Source: Moesziomyces globuligerus
Lineage: Eukaryota > Basidiomycota > Ustilaginomycetes > Ustilaginales > Ustilaginaceae
Direction: 5' to 3'
Length of the DNA stretch: 64,000 nucleotides
Assembly: GCA_030849465.1 (NCBI GenBank)
Contig: JARVLF010000013.1
Coordinates: 62,001 to 126,000 of the forward strand
The notes beneath the pieces were generated by a model. It worked only from the letters and a program-made list of their open reading frames with translations. It ran no database searches and had not been told where the DNA came from. Position numbers and translations under genes: made by a program. Each line of letters begins with the position of its first letter. The first letter of the stretch is position 1. Shown in pieces: positions 7,616 through 20,271 of the stretch.

Positions 7616-9571
7616 ATGTGGCTTTCTTTCTTTCCATACTATCTTGCTCTGCTCGGGCTGGTTCAAGTCGCTCGAATCTCTGCCATTCCTGCCGGTCGAG
7701 ACGACTGGAAGGTCGGAGATGTGCCCGTTCACAGTCAAGATGATCCCAATGCGGGCGAGTACCACGACGCATGGCACCATTACGAATCGGGATCGAGCTC
7801 GCTGAGCCATCCTGTGGGAGATATCCATGACTTTGATGGCTTCCACGGCAATCAAGGGTATCATTTCGACCTCTCTCCACCCAAGAGTCCTGCCGTGGAC
7901 AACGACTTCCACGGATTCGACCCATCGAGTCCAATGTTCGCGGGCCCGCCTGAGATTCCAGGTCATCATTATGGAAACTCTCCGGCTCAAAGTCCTGGGG
8001 CTGGCCTGCATGACTTTGACGGAGCGAGCGGATCGTACTACGGCTTGCACGATGCTCCAGCATTCCAGTATGGCATCTCTCCGATCCAGAGTCCTGCGAG
8101 AGGAAACGGTGTTCATGGCTTTGACCCATCGAGTCCAATGTTCGCCGGCCCGCCCGAGATTCCAGGTCACCACTACGGCGTCTCTCCTGCCCAGAGTCCT
8201 GCGGGGGCCTCACATGGCTTTGATGGAACGAGTGGATCCCCCTATGGCTTGCACGATGCTTCAGCGTACCACTACGGCATCTCTCCTCACCAGAGTCCCG
8301 TGGGAGGAGGCGGCTTTCATGGCTTTGATCTATCGAGTCCGATGTTTGCCGGCCCGCCCGAGATTCCGGGTCATCATCTTGACGCTTCTCCGGCCCAGAG
8401 TCCTGCTAGAGCTCACGCCTTTGATGGATCGGGCTCATCGGCGCCTGGCTTGCACGAGGAAGTAGGTCACCGTTCCGAGGTCTCTCCAGCCCGAAGTCCG
8501 GCGGGGGCCCTCCATAACTTTGATGCATCGAGCCCAATGTTCTCGGGACCGTCCGCGATTCCAGGTCACCATTTCAGCACGTCTCCAGCCCAAAGTCCAG
8601 AGGGAGGCTACCCTATTCTGGATTCATCGAGAGAGCCTTTCGCCGTGCATCAAGCTTCGTCGTCAAGCTCTCCGTCTGCAAGCGCTCCGTCTCTGAGCTC
8701 TTTGTCCCTAAGCTCTTCACCTGAGGAGAACCAGAACTTGCAGATCCCTCCGAGCTCTGTCATCGACTGGTTCGACGTCAACGCTGCTCAGAAACTTGGT
8801 CTCGGCGACGAACGGCTGCGCAGGGCGAGGCAGATCTTTGACAACAATCGCGTGCAGTGGCGACTGTGGTTGACGAACCTCGAAGCGATCGTAGCGGGTC
8901 GTCGGCTGTATGTCTCGCCCATCAACCCCGGGAACCACTATCAGGACCGTGTCTTCTACGCGCACGATGGCGAGCCCGCACCAGGACACTATCCGGTTCT
9001 GACGCCGGAAGAGCGGGCTTTGCGGATCGAGGACGGCTCGCATCTAGTGCCCAGCACTTTCGGCGGCAAGGTCGAGTACGGACATACGCTGAGCAAGACG
9101 GAGAAGCTCACTCGGGTCTTTGTCTACCTCAACAGCCGCCACATTATGGACACCATCAACCGCGAGTACTTTTTGGACCATGCTCAGTTCCTGCGGATCA
9201 ACCACGAGGCTCTCACGCGAGAGAACTTGAACAGAATCATTACGGCTCGGCGCAAGCAGATCACCTTGCCCCCTCACCGTCAGGGTGGATTGCCCCTGAT
9301 CCTTCTCCGCCACAGCACCTCGGGTCGGCACGTGTCGCCTTCGATTCAAGCCTTGGTAGGCAGCGAGAGCCCGACGAATCTCATGTCTCTCTGGGCACCC
9401 GTGCTGTACGACGGTCGGAGGTACACCTTGGTGCTGTATGGCATCGTCCGGTTCGACAGCAGATTTGCCAGTGCCGTTCGAGACCATCTGTCAGACCTTG
9501 CCGAGGGGACGGATCCGAACTCCTATCACAACTTCTACCGCTTGCCCGCGGCGGCGCACTTGGTACACTGA
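7616..9571 (+). CDS. Secreted paralogue 3 with internal repeat expansion
   Basis: 651 residues from the ATG at 7616. An upstream in-frame ATG at 7559 was rejected because MWLSF aligns with paralogue 2. The signal peptide ends ARISAIP and is followed by AWHHYESGSSS. The linker, short in the other paralogues, is here expanded to about 300 residues by a compound repeat: a half-unit FDPSSPMFAGPPEIPGHH..SPAQSP alternating with a half-unit LH.FDG.SGS.YGLHDA..YGISP.QSP. The DNA period is about 200 bp, with roughly 3.5 compound copies between about 7905 and 8610. A Ser-rich stretch and then the family core from WFDVN (about 8767) follow, ending AAHLVH. The mature protein has no cysteine. Function is unknown. 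Confidence 0.82.
   Translation: MWLSFFPYYLALLGLVQVARISAIPAGRDDWKVGDVPVHSQDDPNAGEYHDAWHHYESGSSSLSHPVGDIHDFDGFHGNQGYHFDLSPPKSPAVDNDFHGFDPSSPMFAGPPEIPGHHYGNSPAQSPGAGLHDFDGASGSYYGLHDAPAFQYGISPIQSPARGNGVHGFDPSSPMFAGPPEIPGHHYGVSPAQSPAGASHGFDGTSGSPYGLHDASAYHYGISPHQSPVGGGGFHGFDLSSPMFAGPPEIPGHHLDASPAQSPARAHAFDGSGSSAPGLHEEVGHRSEVSPARSPAGALHNFDASSPMFSGPSAIPGHHFSTSPAQSPEGGYPILDSSREPFAVHQASSSSSPSASAPSLSSLSLSSSPEENQNLQIPPSSVIDWFDVNAAQKLGLGDERLRRARQIFDNNRVQWRLWLTNLEAIVAGRRLYVSPINPGNHYQDRVFYAHDGEPAPGHYPVLTPEERALRIEDGSHLVPSTFGGKVEYGHTLSKTEKLTRVFVYLNSRHIMDTINREYFLDHAQFLRINHEALTRENLNRIITARRKQITLPPHRQGGLPLILLRHSTSGRHVSPSIQALVGSESPTNLMSLWAPVLYDGRRYTLVLYGIVRFDSRFASAVRDHLSDLAEGTDPNSYHNFYRLPAAAHLVH
7905..8610 (+). 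repeat. In-frame ~200-bp compound repeat array in paralogue 3
   Basis: The SSPMFAGPPEIPGHH half-unit recurs near 7918, 8125, 8333 and (diverged, SGPSAIPGHH) 8530. The YGLHDA half-unit lies between the first three copies, with a degenerate PGLHEE version before the fourth. The array encodes a Gly/Ser/Pro/His-rich region. Copy-to-copy differences are mostly at third positions, suggesting selection on the protein. Confidence 0.85.
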
Positions 9572-10613
9572 TCGTCGATCCGCCGGGCTTGGCGCGCATG
9601 CCAGCATTCTTGGCTCCATGGCTCACTATCGGTGGACAGTTTTAGACGCAGTTTGGCAGCTCGGAGCGCTCGGTGCGAGGCGCTCGCTTGATCCCTTCTC
9701 GCGGACTTTATCCAGGTTGCGATGTACTGCACTCCACTCACGAACCTTGTGCATACACTCAGCTGTTGTGTTTGGGCTGCGTCGGTGTGTCGGAGCGAAG
9801 GCCGAGGAGCCCAGCCGTCGCGCGGGCGATAAGGTTGGTGGTGCCAACGAGGAGAAGCGATCCGTGGTGACGCTGGAGCCGGTCAGAGTGATTGGAACCT
9901 CGCATGTGACGTGCCGGAAGCAGCTGGCGCTTGCACCCACGCCACGACCTGCATCGCGTCTCTGCAGACCGGCTCACAGACGTAGCCGATGCCGGCGCCA
10001 GAGGTCGTGTCGAGGCCATGTTCATCTGCAAGATTGCCGACTCGGGCTCGAGAACCGCTTTGCGCAGTTGCCGCCACGTCGAGCCTGGAGTGCCATCCCC
10101 CCCAATCGGCCTGGTGGCAGTCATATGGAAGGCTTTGCATCGTCTCTGTGGCTGCGAGCACCAGCTGGAGCTCAAGTGATGCGAGGCGTACAGCCTACGC
10201 ATTCTGAGAGCGTTGCGCCACGTCATGATGCTGGCAGCGGGTGTAAATCATGGCGGATCGGGAAAGCTAAATTTGGCCACATTGATGCCAAGCTCGCTGA
10301 CGTGTCTAGCTGCACCGTGCCAAAGTCGCCGAGGTCGGGTGCGGTGAGCGAGCGAGCGGAGGGAGTGTGTGAGAGCGGAAGGTCGGTAATTGGCGCGAGA
10401 TCAGCTGTCGAGGCTCGGGCAAGAGGAGCGAGATGATGTGGCTGTTTTTAACAATGAGGTCTCTCTCTGTGGAGACGGGTGCCACTCGTGACCGGACGAT
10501 GAGACCGATGCTGGCACAATGTCGTCGTTCGCAACGCTGGCAAGTAATGCGTGGAATGCTATAAAACCCCGACGAGGGCTGCTGGTAGCTTGGGTTGCCG
10601 CGGAGGGGACAAG
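9572..10613. other. Intergenic region after the secreted family
   Basis: 1,042 bases. Long open frames exist on both strands (for example 9759-10226 minus) but show no domain, signal peptide or family resemblance. Only the TATA box near the right end is supported. Confidence 0.55.
10560..10566 (+). promoter_or_regulatory. TATA box of small secreted peptide gene
   Basis: A consensus TATAAAA lies 54 bases before the ATG at 10614. Confidence 0.65.
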
Positions 10614-10907
10614 ATGCAGACTGTACTTCTGCTTCTGCTGATCGTCGGGGCTGCTTGCGTGCCGCTGCCCGATGGAGTACCACCTGCAGCTGCCGACGAC
10701 CTCTTGACGACCCTCGTCGAGGTGCAACCTTTGGGCGGAGAACGGCTGACGCGGACGCTGCGCGAACTCTTCGGTGCCCACGTCACGACGGCCACTCCAC
10801 CACCCCAAACCGCTCATCCACCACCCACGATCCACTTTCCCCCCATGCAGCCCTCCGAACCAGGCCCCTCTGCACCCCCCAACTCGCCGGACCGAATCGA
10901 TCGCTAG
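10614..10907 (+). CDS. Small secreted proline-rich peptide, candidate
   Basis: 97 residues from the ATG at 10614, stop TAG at 10905-10907. An upstream in-frame ATG at 10551 lies before the TATA box and so would not be transcribed. The N-terminus MQTVLLLLLIVGAACV is a textbook signal peptide, with cleavage likely near residues 14-20. The mature part is a short amphipathic segment (LTRTLRELFGAHV) followed by a Pro/His/Thr-rich tail. The predicted mature chain has no cysteine. It closes the secretome island, 97 bases from the convergent exchanger gene. The TATA box and signal peptide support a real gene, but with no family match it could still be fortuitous. Confidence 0.5.
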   Translation: MQTVLLLLLIVGAACVPLPDGVPPAAADDLLTTLVEVQPLGGERLTRTLRELFGAHVTTATPPPQTAHPPPTIHFPPMQPSEPGPSAPPNSPDRIDR

Positions 10908-11004
10908 GTTTGAAAACAAGACATCCACTCCGATCCGCGCACGTATTTACACTTTCGAGCTTGTGTGAATGAGAGTCAAGGGGGAGGAGGAGGATGGAAG
11001 GATT

Positions 11005-12246
11005 TCAAACCGAGGGGCTGACCCAGAAGCTGAGCGCGGCGACGGCGTATAAGCTGCAGAGCATGGCGCCCTCCATGTAGTTGCTCTTTCCGTCCTGGAC
11101 GAGCGTGTTGACGAGGAAGACGGCGGCGACGAGGATGACGGTCTCGAATGTCTCAAAGTAGAGCGTCAGCGGCTGCTTGACTGCCCAGCCGACGAGGACG
11201 AGGATGGGGATCATGCCGACCGAGATCTGGATGCTGCTGCCGATGGCGATGCCGAGCGAGATCTCCATCTTGCCCTTTGCGGCCATCCAGACGGCGGTGA
11301 GGTGTTCTGCCATGTTGCCGACGATGGGGAGGAGGATGACGCCGATGAAGGCCTTGGGGATGGAGTACTGGTTTGCGACCTCGTCGATGGCGCCGACGAG
11401 GTAGTCTGCGTTGAAGGCGGTGCAGACGGTGACGCCGGCGAGCGCGACCATGGCGGCGAGCGGCGACATGTTGGCCTCCTCGGCGTCGTCGTCGTCCTCC
11501 TCGGCCTCGTAGAGGAAGGCGTGCGACTTGAGCTGGAAGAAGAGGTAGAGCACGTAGATGGCGACGAGGATGAGCGAGGTGCCGCGCGAGATAAAGAGGA
11601 GGCCGGAGCGGTCCTCGCCGCCGTGCACGACGGGCTGGTTGAGCGCGGCGAGCTCGTCAAAGTTGCCGGCAAAGATGGAGGCCGACTTGAGCGACATGTG
11701 GTAGGCGGCGGGGATGGCGAGGGTGATGCAGCCGAGCGTCATGATGGAGCCGCTGGCCTGTGCGGCGGTCTGCTGGAAGGTGTTTTCGGAGCGGAAGAGG
11801 CCGCCTGCGACGAAGCTCATGCCGAGGACGAGGAGGATGTTGGAGAGGATGGAGCCGATGAGCGAGGTCTGCACGATGCGTAGCTGACCCTGGAGGAGGG
11901 CGACGATGCCGACGATGAGTTCGACGGCGTTGCCAAACGTGGCGTTGAGCAGGCCGCCGAGCGTCTGGCCGAGACGGAGCGAGACCTGCTCGGTGGCGTC
12001 GCCGAGGATCTTTGCGAGCGGGATGATGGCGAGGAAGTTGAGCGAGAAGATCCAGATGGCGGGCCAGTGCGCGTGCTCGGCGACGATGCCGAGCGGCACA
12101 AAGACGAGGAAGACGTTGATCCAGGAGCACGTCGCGATCCAGCGGAGCGAGGTGACGAGGTTGGGCGGCGAGTGCGCGTGATCGCCATTGTGGCTGGGCA
12201 GGTCGTTGCCGCTTCCCACGAGCGGGGTTCGTTCGTTGGCTGGCAT
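11005..12246 (-). CDS. VCX1: Vacuolar-type Ca2+/H+ exchanger (CAX/VCX1 family)
   Basis: 413 residues from MPANERTPL. An upstream in-frame ATG at 12441 would add a poor 65-residue extension. About eleven hydrophobic segments form the two halves of a CaCA exchanger. The first alpha-repeat signature GNAVEL is at 106-111 and the second, GNMAEH, at 310-315, each followed by the conserved G..L..SILSN / GIAIGSSIQISVG stretch. An acidic loop (EAEEDDDDAEE, 247-257) separates the halves, as usual in CAX proteins. Family members move Ca2+ into the vacuole against H+. The gene converges with the small secreted-peptide gene. Confidence 0.93.
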   Translation of the reverse strand: MPANERTPLVGSGNDLPSHNGDHAHSPPNLVTSLRWIATCSWINVFLVFVPLGIVAEHAHWPAIWIFSLNFLAIIPLAKILGDATEQVSLRLGQTLGGLLNATFGNAVELIVGIVALLQGQLRIVQTSLIGSILSNILLVLGMSFVAGGLFRSENTFQQTAAQASGSIMTLGCITLAIPAAYHMSLKSASIFAGNFDELAALNQPVVHGGEDRSGLLFISRGTSLILVAIYVLYLFFQLKSHAFLYEAEEDDDDAEEANMSPLAAMVALAGVTVCTAFNADYLVGAIDEVANQYSIPKAFIGVILLPIVGNMAEHLTAVWMAAKGKMEISLGIAIGSSIQISVGMIPILVLVGWAVKQPLTLYFETFETVILVAAVFLVNTLVQDGKSNYMEGAMLCSLYAVAALSFWVSPSV

Positions 12247-12880
12247 TCTTGACGGCGGGCGGAGGGTGTGGTGGTGACGAGCGAGGGTGGAAGAGGTGCG
12301 GGTGAGCTCTGTGGATGGAAAGCAGAGTGAGGGAGGTTGGCGCGCATGAGCCCACCCAGCCAGCAGCTCCTTACGCATTGGGGCGATCCATGCGCGAACC
12401 GCCGCGACAGACAGACAGACAAGCAGCAGGCAACCACCCAAAAAAGCGCATCAAAGGCCAAGACAGGCACGCGGGGCCTAAGAATGGAATCATCACCGCA
12501 CCGCGCCGCACTGCCAAGCGCTGCTCTGCCGCCCCGCCCACCCGCGGGACGGTCGAGGTCGGCCATGACGCTTCTTGGCATGTTCGCTTTGGCGCCCTCC
12601 GCTGCACACACGTGCCTTGCATCACGCAGCGTTGCGTCAGTGCTATCTCGCCTGCTGCTCCGACCTCACTCACCCTTTTCCCTTTTCCCTTTTGCCTCTT
12701 CCCTTTTCCCTCCTCGGCAAAAAAAGCTGCCCATCTCATCGCCATCTTCCATCCCCCCCCCCGCCCCGATCTGACGCCGATCCAGAAAGACAGGAGGCCA
12801 TCGTGCATGCGGCTGAGTGGGTATTGTGATGGTACAGAAACGAGCTTACAGACACTGAAGGTGCGTGTGTGTGAAAGCCT
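12247..12880. other. Intergenic region, exchanger promoter
   Basis: 634 bases between the exchanger start and the SNF1 stop. It contains a repeated CTTTTCCC tract (about 12671-12715), a purine/pyrimidine-biased stretch on the promoter side of the exchanger gene. No gene supported. Confidence 0.6.
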
Positions 12881-15746
<2,866 letters not shown>

Positions 15747-18700
15747 TCATCTGAGCAGTGCGGCGGCGAGCGGCCTGATGGGCTTGGTGTCCTCGAGCTG
15801 GAGTGCGTACTCGAAGCACTCTCTTGCGCGCTGCTTCCTATCGCTCCTCTGCACCGCCTGGCCCAGGAAGAGCCACGCCTCGCTCGAGTCCCAGCCCGCT
15901 CCCTTGGTCGTCATGGTCAGCAAGCCCTCTGCCAGACTCACCGACGACAGATCCTGCGCCGTGGCACTCGTCGTCGCCCCGGCGGTCGCCGCCTCGGCCG
16001 TGTCCTTCTTGGGCTTGAGCTCCGGATTCGCCAGGAACATCCTCGCCAGGTGCACCGAGGCGGCCACATCGCCCGCGGCGCACGCCAGCGCCTTGTACAG
16101 CGAGTCGACCGCCAAGCGCGGCTGGGCGCTCGCGCCAAAGTACAGCGAGAGCTGCACCCACACCTCGGCCAGCCCCGGCTGCAGGCGCTCCGCCTCCTGG
16201 ATCGCCGCACGGCACTCCTTGAGCTGACCCGCACGCCGGAAGCTCGCCGCCGACGCCAGCCAGATCTTTCCCAGCGCCAGCGACTGCCGCTTCAGATGCT
16301 CCAGCGTTCGCTCGGCACCCGAGCGCGATAGGTCCTCGTCCAGACTACCCACCTGCATCCCTGGCAACACAGCCGCACCGCCCTTCGCCGCACCGTTGGC
16401 TCCGCCGCCCGCAGCGCTCACCGACCTCTGCGCATACGAGCGCGCGCGGCTCGACGTCGTCTGCGACCTGCCCAGCACCGAGTCGTTGCTGCCCTGTCCG
16501 CCGCCCACCGCGGCCAGCGATCCGGACCGCCTCAGCCCCGTCAGATCCTTGGACACGCGCGGGTGCTCTACGCCACCCGTCGCTCCCGTCGCCCCTGCGG
16601 CTGACGCTGCCGCGGCCGCATAGGGGAAGACGCGGTGGAAGTAGGAGAAGAGCTCCTTCTGGCCGGCGATCGCGCTCTCGACGCCGTCGTTGAGCTCCTC
16701 GAGCGCGTTGTAGCTCATCATGAGCCGCAGGATGCTCTCGCTGCGCTCGAGTGGCCTGGGCGCAAAGTCGACGCTCAGCAGCTGCGTGGCCGCAAAGTTG
16801 GCGGGCGACGATCCGCTCTGCCCCTGCGTGCTGCCCGCCTCGTCGTGCTGGCACTCGCCTAGCGCCACCTCGGCGATCTTGAGCGCGTCCTTGTACTTCT
16901 TCTGCGCCGAGAGCAGCAGCACGAGCAGGTGCCACGCCTCGACGTCGGCCGGTTCGAGCTCGACCGCCTTGCGCGCCGACTGCAGCGCCGCGTGTACGTC
17001 GCGCATCTCGGCCTGCACGTACGCCAGCTGGTAGTGCGCCTCGGACGACTGGTCGTCCAGCTGCACCGCCGCGGTGAGCTCGGCGAGCGCCTCGGACTGC
17101 AGCATCGGCCGACGCACCGGGTCCGCCAGCTGGATGGCCAGCCCGGCCTTTGCGTAGCCGCTGATGCGCTTCAGCCGCGCCAGCAGCAGTGCATTGCGCT
17201 CAAACGCGGGCTTGAACTTGCCCGCGCTCGACTGGACCACCGCCAGCGCCTTGGTGGCCATGGTGTCCGCGAGCGCAAAGTCGTTGCAGTGGCGAGCCAC
17301 CAGGTAGGCGCCGTGTGCGAGCGTGTTGGCGTACACCTCGTCGCTGTCAAAGTCCCTGGCCGTCGCCACGGTGTCGTGTGCGCTGTCTCCGTTGGTCTCC
17401 TTGGGCTGCTGCTCGGATGCATCGCCGTTGGCTGTCGAAACCTCCTTGTTGCCACCCGAGGCGTTGGCGTCCGCGCTCCGTTGCGCCTCTCGGGCCTTGT
17501 CGGCGATCTGGGCGTATGCCTGGAGCGCGCGGCGCGCCTCATCGTGGCACTCTGCGGCAAAGAGGAGACGGACGAGATAGCGCGCGATGCGCTGCGAGTG
17601 GAAGGTGAGCTCGACGAGCCCGTAGAGGATCTCGGCGACGTCGTCGGCCTGCTCACCGCCCATCTCGCCGTTGATCTGCCACGCCTTGACCATCTCGTCT
17701 GCGAAATCGAGCACCTCGTCGTTGACGTGGCCTGCCTTGGGGAAGGCGGTGGACTTCTGGAGCGAGGCGAACGCCGCCTTTTGCGCGGTGAGCGTCTCGT
17801 TGGACCAGGAGACGCTGGGCGGGCGCAGCTCGCGGTGGGCGTAGGGGCGGCGCTTGGAGACGGTGCGCGCGGTGACGCGTTGCGAGGTGAAGGTCGGGGC
17901 GATGCGCTTGGCGGCGGGGTCGCGGTGGAGGCGCTCGGACTCGTAGTCGCGGATCTGGACGCGCGAGGCGACGGTGGCGACGACGGCGAGCTGGTAGGCG
18001 CGGCTGCGCCAGTCGTCGCGGCTGGGCGGGGGCAGTTCGGGTGGGTCGACGTAGGTGCCGAGTTCGGCGGCGCGGTTGAGGACGCGGAGGTAGTAGCGGT
18101 GGATGACGTTGCGCTGGGGCAGGCGGAACTCGTGGTGCCAGCGGCTGGCGTGGGCCTGGTAGGAGCGGAGCGCGTTGAGGCTCTGCACGGGCTCTCCGGC
18201 GCGGATGGAGAGAAGCGCGTTGCGGTAGAGCGCCACCTCGGCCCACCTCTCGACCTCGTCGGCCTGGAGGCCGCGGAGGGCGTTTGCCTTTTTGCCTCCG
18301 CGCAACGACTCGTGGAGCTCGATGGCGCGTGCATAGCCGGCGAGCGCAAACGGCGTGTAGCCGGGTTCGTTTTTGGAGACGAGGAGCCTCTCGTTTGCCA
18401 TGCCGTAGACGGCGAAGCCCTGGAGGATGAGGGCGGTGAGTGCGCTGTTGTGGATCTCGGGCGAAGCGGCGACCTGACCGGCGGTCTCCATGAACTTCTC
18501 GCGATGCAGAATGTCGACCGCCTCGTCGTCGCGGCCGAGGGCAAAGAGGGCGAGCGCACGCAGAGAGACGGCGGCGGGACGGTTGTTGCCATCGCCGTAC
18601 TCGAGCACGCGGTCAGCGATCTGCTGTACGCTGTCGGTGGACCAGCCGAGGCCGTCGACGCCGGGGCGCATGATGGGCGGGAAGAGCGTAGCATCTCCTG

Positions 18701-19139
18701 CGCGCGGATGCAGCTTGTAGTCCGAGAGGTGCGAAGCGTCGGTGTAGTCCGAGTCTACGTAGAAGTTGTGGATGGCAGCCTTGAGTTCGTGTTCGAGCGA
18801 AGCTAGTTCGGCGAGAGCTGCGCGGGGTGAGAGAGAGAGAGAGAGAAGACTGTCAGAGTCGGAGCGGCATGAACGGATGGCCGGGAGGGATGGACGACTC
18901 ACAAGGCCTGTCGGGATTGTGTTTGGCGAACTTGCGGAGGAGCTCCTTCCAGGGTAGCGACTTGCCGGACTGGCTCGGTTGTTCTGCGAGCCAGTTGCCG
19001 CGCAAGCGGGCGGAGTCGAGCTCCTTGAGGTAGAGCTCGGACTTGCTCTGCGATGCGGAGCGAGAAGCAAAGCGAGAAGTCAGCAGATGCATGGGCAGCC
19101 GGGCGGAGCAGAGACGTGGCCACTTACGGATTTCGACAT
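15747..19139 (-). CDS. YPP1: YPP1/TTC7-like TPR protein (PI4-kinase plasma-membrane complex)
   Basis: 1,075 residues from three coding exons: 19128-19139 (MSKS only), 18903-19047 and 15747-18817. Introns 19048-19127 and 18818-18902 have GTAAGT and GTGAGT donors and CAG acceptors, and joining keeps the frame (…HNPDRP-S-LAELASL…). The 5' end of the uninterrupted open frame (to 19070) runs through intron sequence and is not protein. Helical TPR-like repeats fill the chain, with clear ones near the C-terminus (SEAHYQLAYVQAEMRDVHAALQ, ADVEAWHLLVLLLSAQKKYKDAL; SLYFGASAQPRLAVDSLYKAL). YPP1/TTC7 scaffolds Stt4 PI4-kinase at the plasma membrane. Ser- and Gly-rich loops interrupt the repeats. Confidence 0.85.
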
Positions 19140-20271
19140 GATGATCAGGGGGATGCTACGCTGCGATGCGCTTTCGTAACGAGCGATCGAGCCTGACGTC
19201 CGTTGGCTTAGGACCCTCGCCGGGAGAGATGATGAGGAGGGGGCGAACCGAAAAGGAGGGGTGGGGTATCAAGATGGTGTTCGGCGTGATGGCTTCAACG
19301 AGTGACGATGGATTGGGGGCAAGATCGAGGTGATGCGTGCGTGTGGAGAGGAGGAGTGCGCATGGGCTGGGATGGATGGGTTGGAGAGTGAGTGGGGTTT
19401 GGAAGCAGCAGCGGCGGTTGCGGCGGTTCCCTTTGGCCTGTCGAGCCGCTGGAAAGCGAGCCGTGCGCAACTCTGCTGCGTCGCTGCTGCGTCGCTGATG
19501 CGTTGCTGCGTTGCTCAGCTGCAGCTGCGCCTGGACTTGCTGCCAAATCCAATCCAGAAAGAGGCACCACTTCGGCTAACCCGAAACGCGGCTTTGAATC
19601 CCATCGAAAATCCACATGCAGCGAGCGAGCGCTCTGGAGCCGCTCGTGTCAAAGTCTGTGAAAGCGCCCATCTTTCACTCACTCGCTCACTCGCTCACTC
19701 GCTCTTCCCCGCATCTCGAACTCGCAACGTCCAACTCGTCTCTCTCTGTATCTCCCGCTCTGTCTCACTCGCTTGCGCCTTGTCCCTCTCGCTCTCACCG
19801 GCGCCTTCCTTCCCCCGCAACTCCGCACAAATCTCGCTCCGTCCATCCTCGCCAATCGTTCACACTTGCATGCCAAAAAGAAAACGGCGCAATCATCTTG
19901 GTTTCGTTCGGCCGGTCTCGTGAACCTGAATGTGTTGACACGCCCACGGCTTCCGGTCAACCAGCAGCCGCACTCGAACTCACGCAGCCCCAAGCAGGCC
20001 ACGTGCAATCCAGCGCGGCTCCGGTCCCCACCTTGTACCGTCGACGGTCTGCCGTAGTGTACATACATCCAACACAGCTCGGTCACGCCAGAGCCGGCCC
20101 CAACCTCTTTTGGGTGTGGCCGACCCTGCCCGCATATGAGAGAGAGAGAGAGAGAAAGAGAGAAACAAGAAGGGGGAGCAAAGAAGAGAGGGGCGCAACA
20201 CGACGCAGGTCGGGCGGAACGGGCCGTAGGCTACCTGCTGCCAGCCCGCGAGTCCAGGGCGCGTGTGTGGC
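19140..20271. other. Intergenic region, YPP1 promoter and tubulin 3' flank
   Basis: 1,132 bases. It contains a CTCACTCG short repeat (about 19677-19702) and a GA-rich tract (about 20138-20165). Open frames are shadowy and lack domains. No gene supported. Confidence 0.55.

Noticed and set aside
9438..10436. 332-codon plus-strand frame overlapping the end of secreted paralogue 3
   Set aside because: Overlaps the paralogue in another frame and lacks domain or signal peptide.
16929..18806. 625-codon plus-strand open frame opposite YPP1
   Set aside because: Shadow of a TPR gene; no domain or start context.
18818..19070. YPP1 start at 19070 in the uninterrupted frame
   Set aside because: The 5' part reads through intron 2 and part of exon 2 in a wrong frame; splicing from the ATG at 19139 gives a consistent N-terminus.
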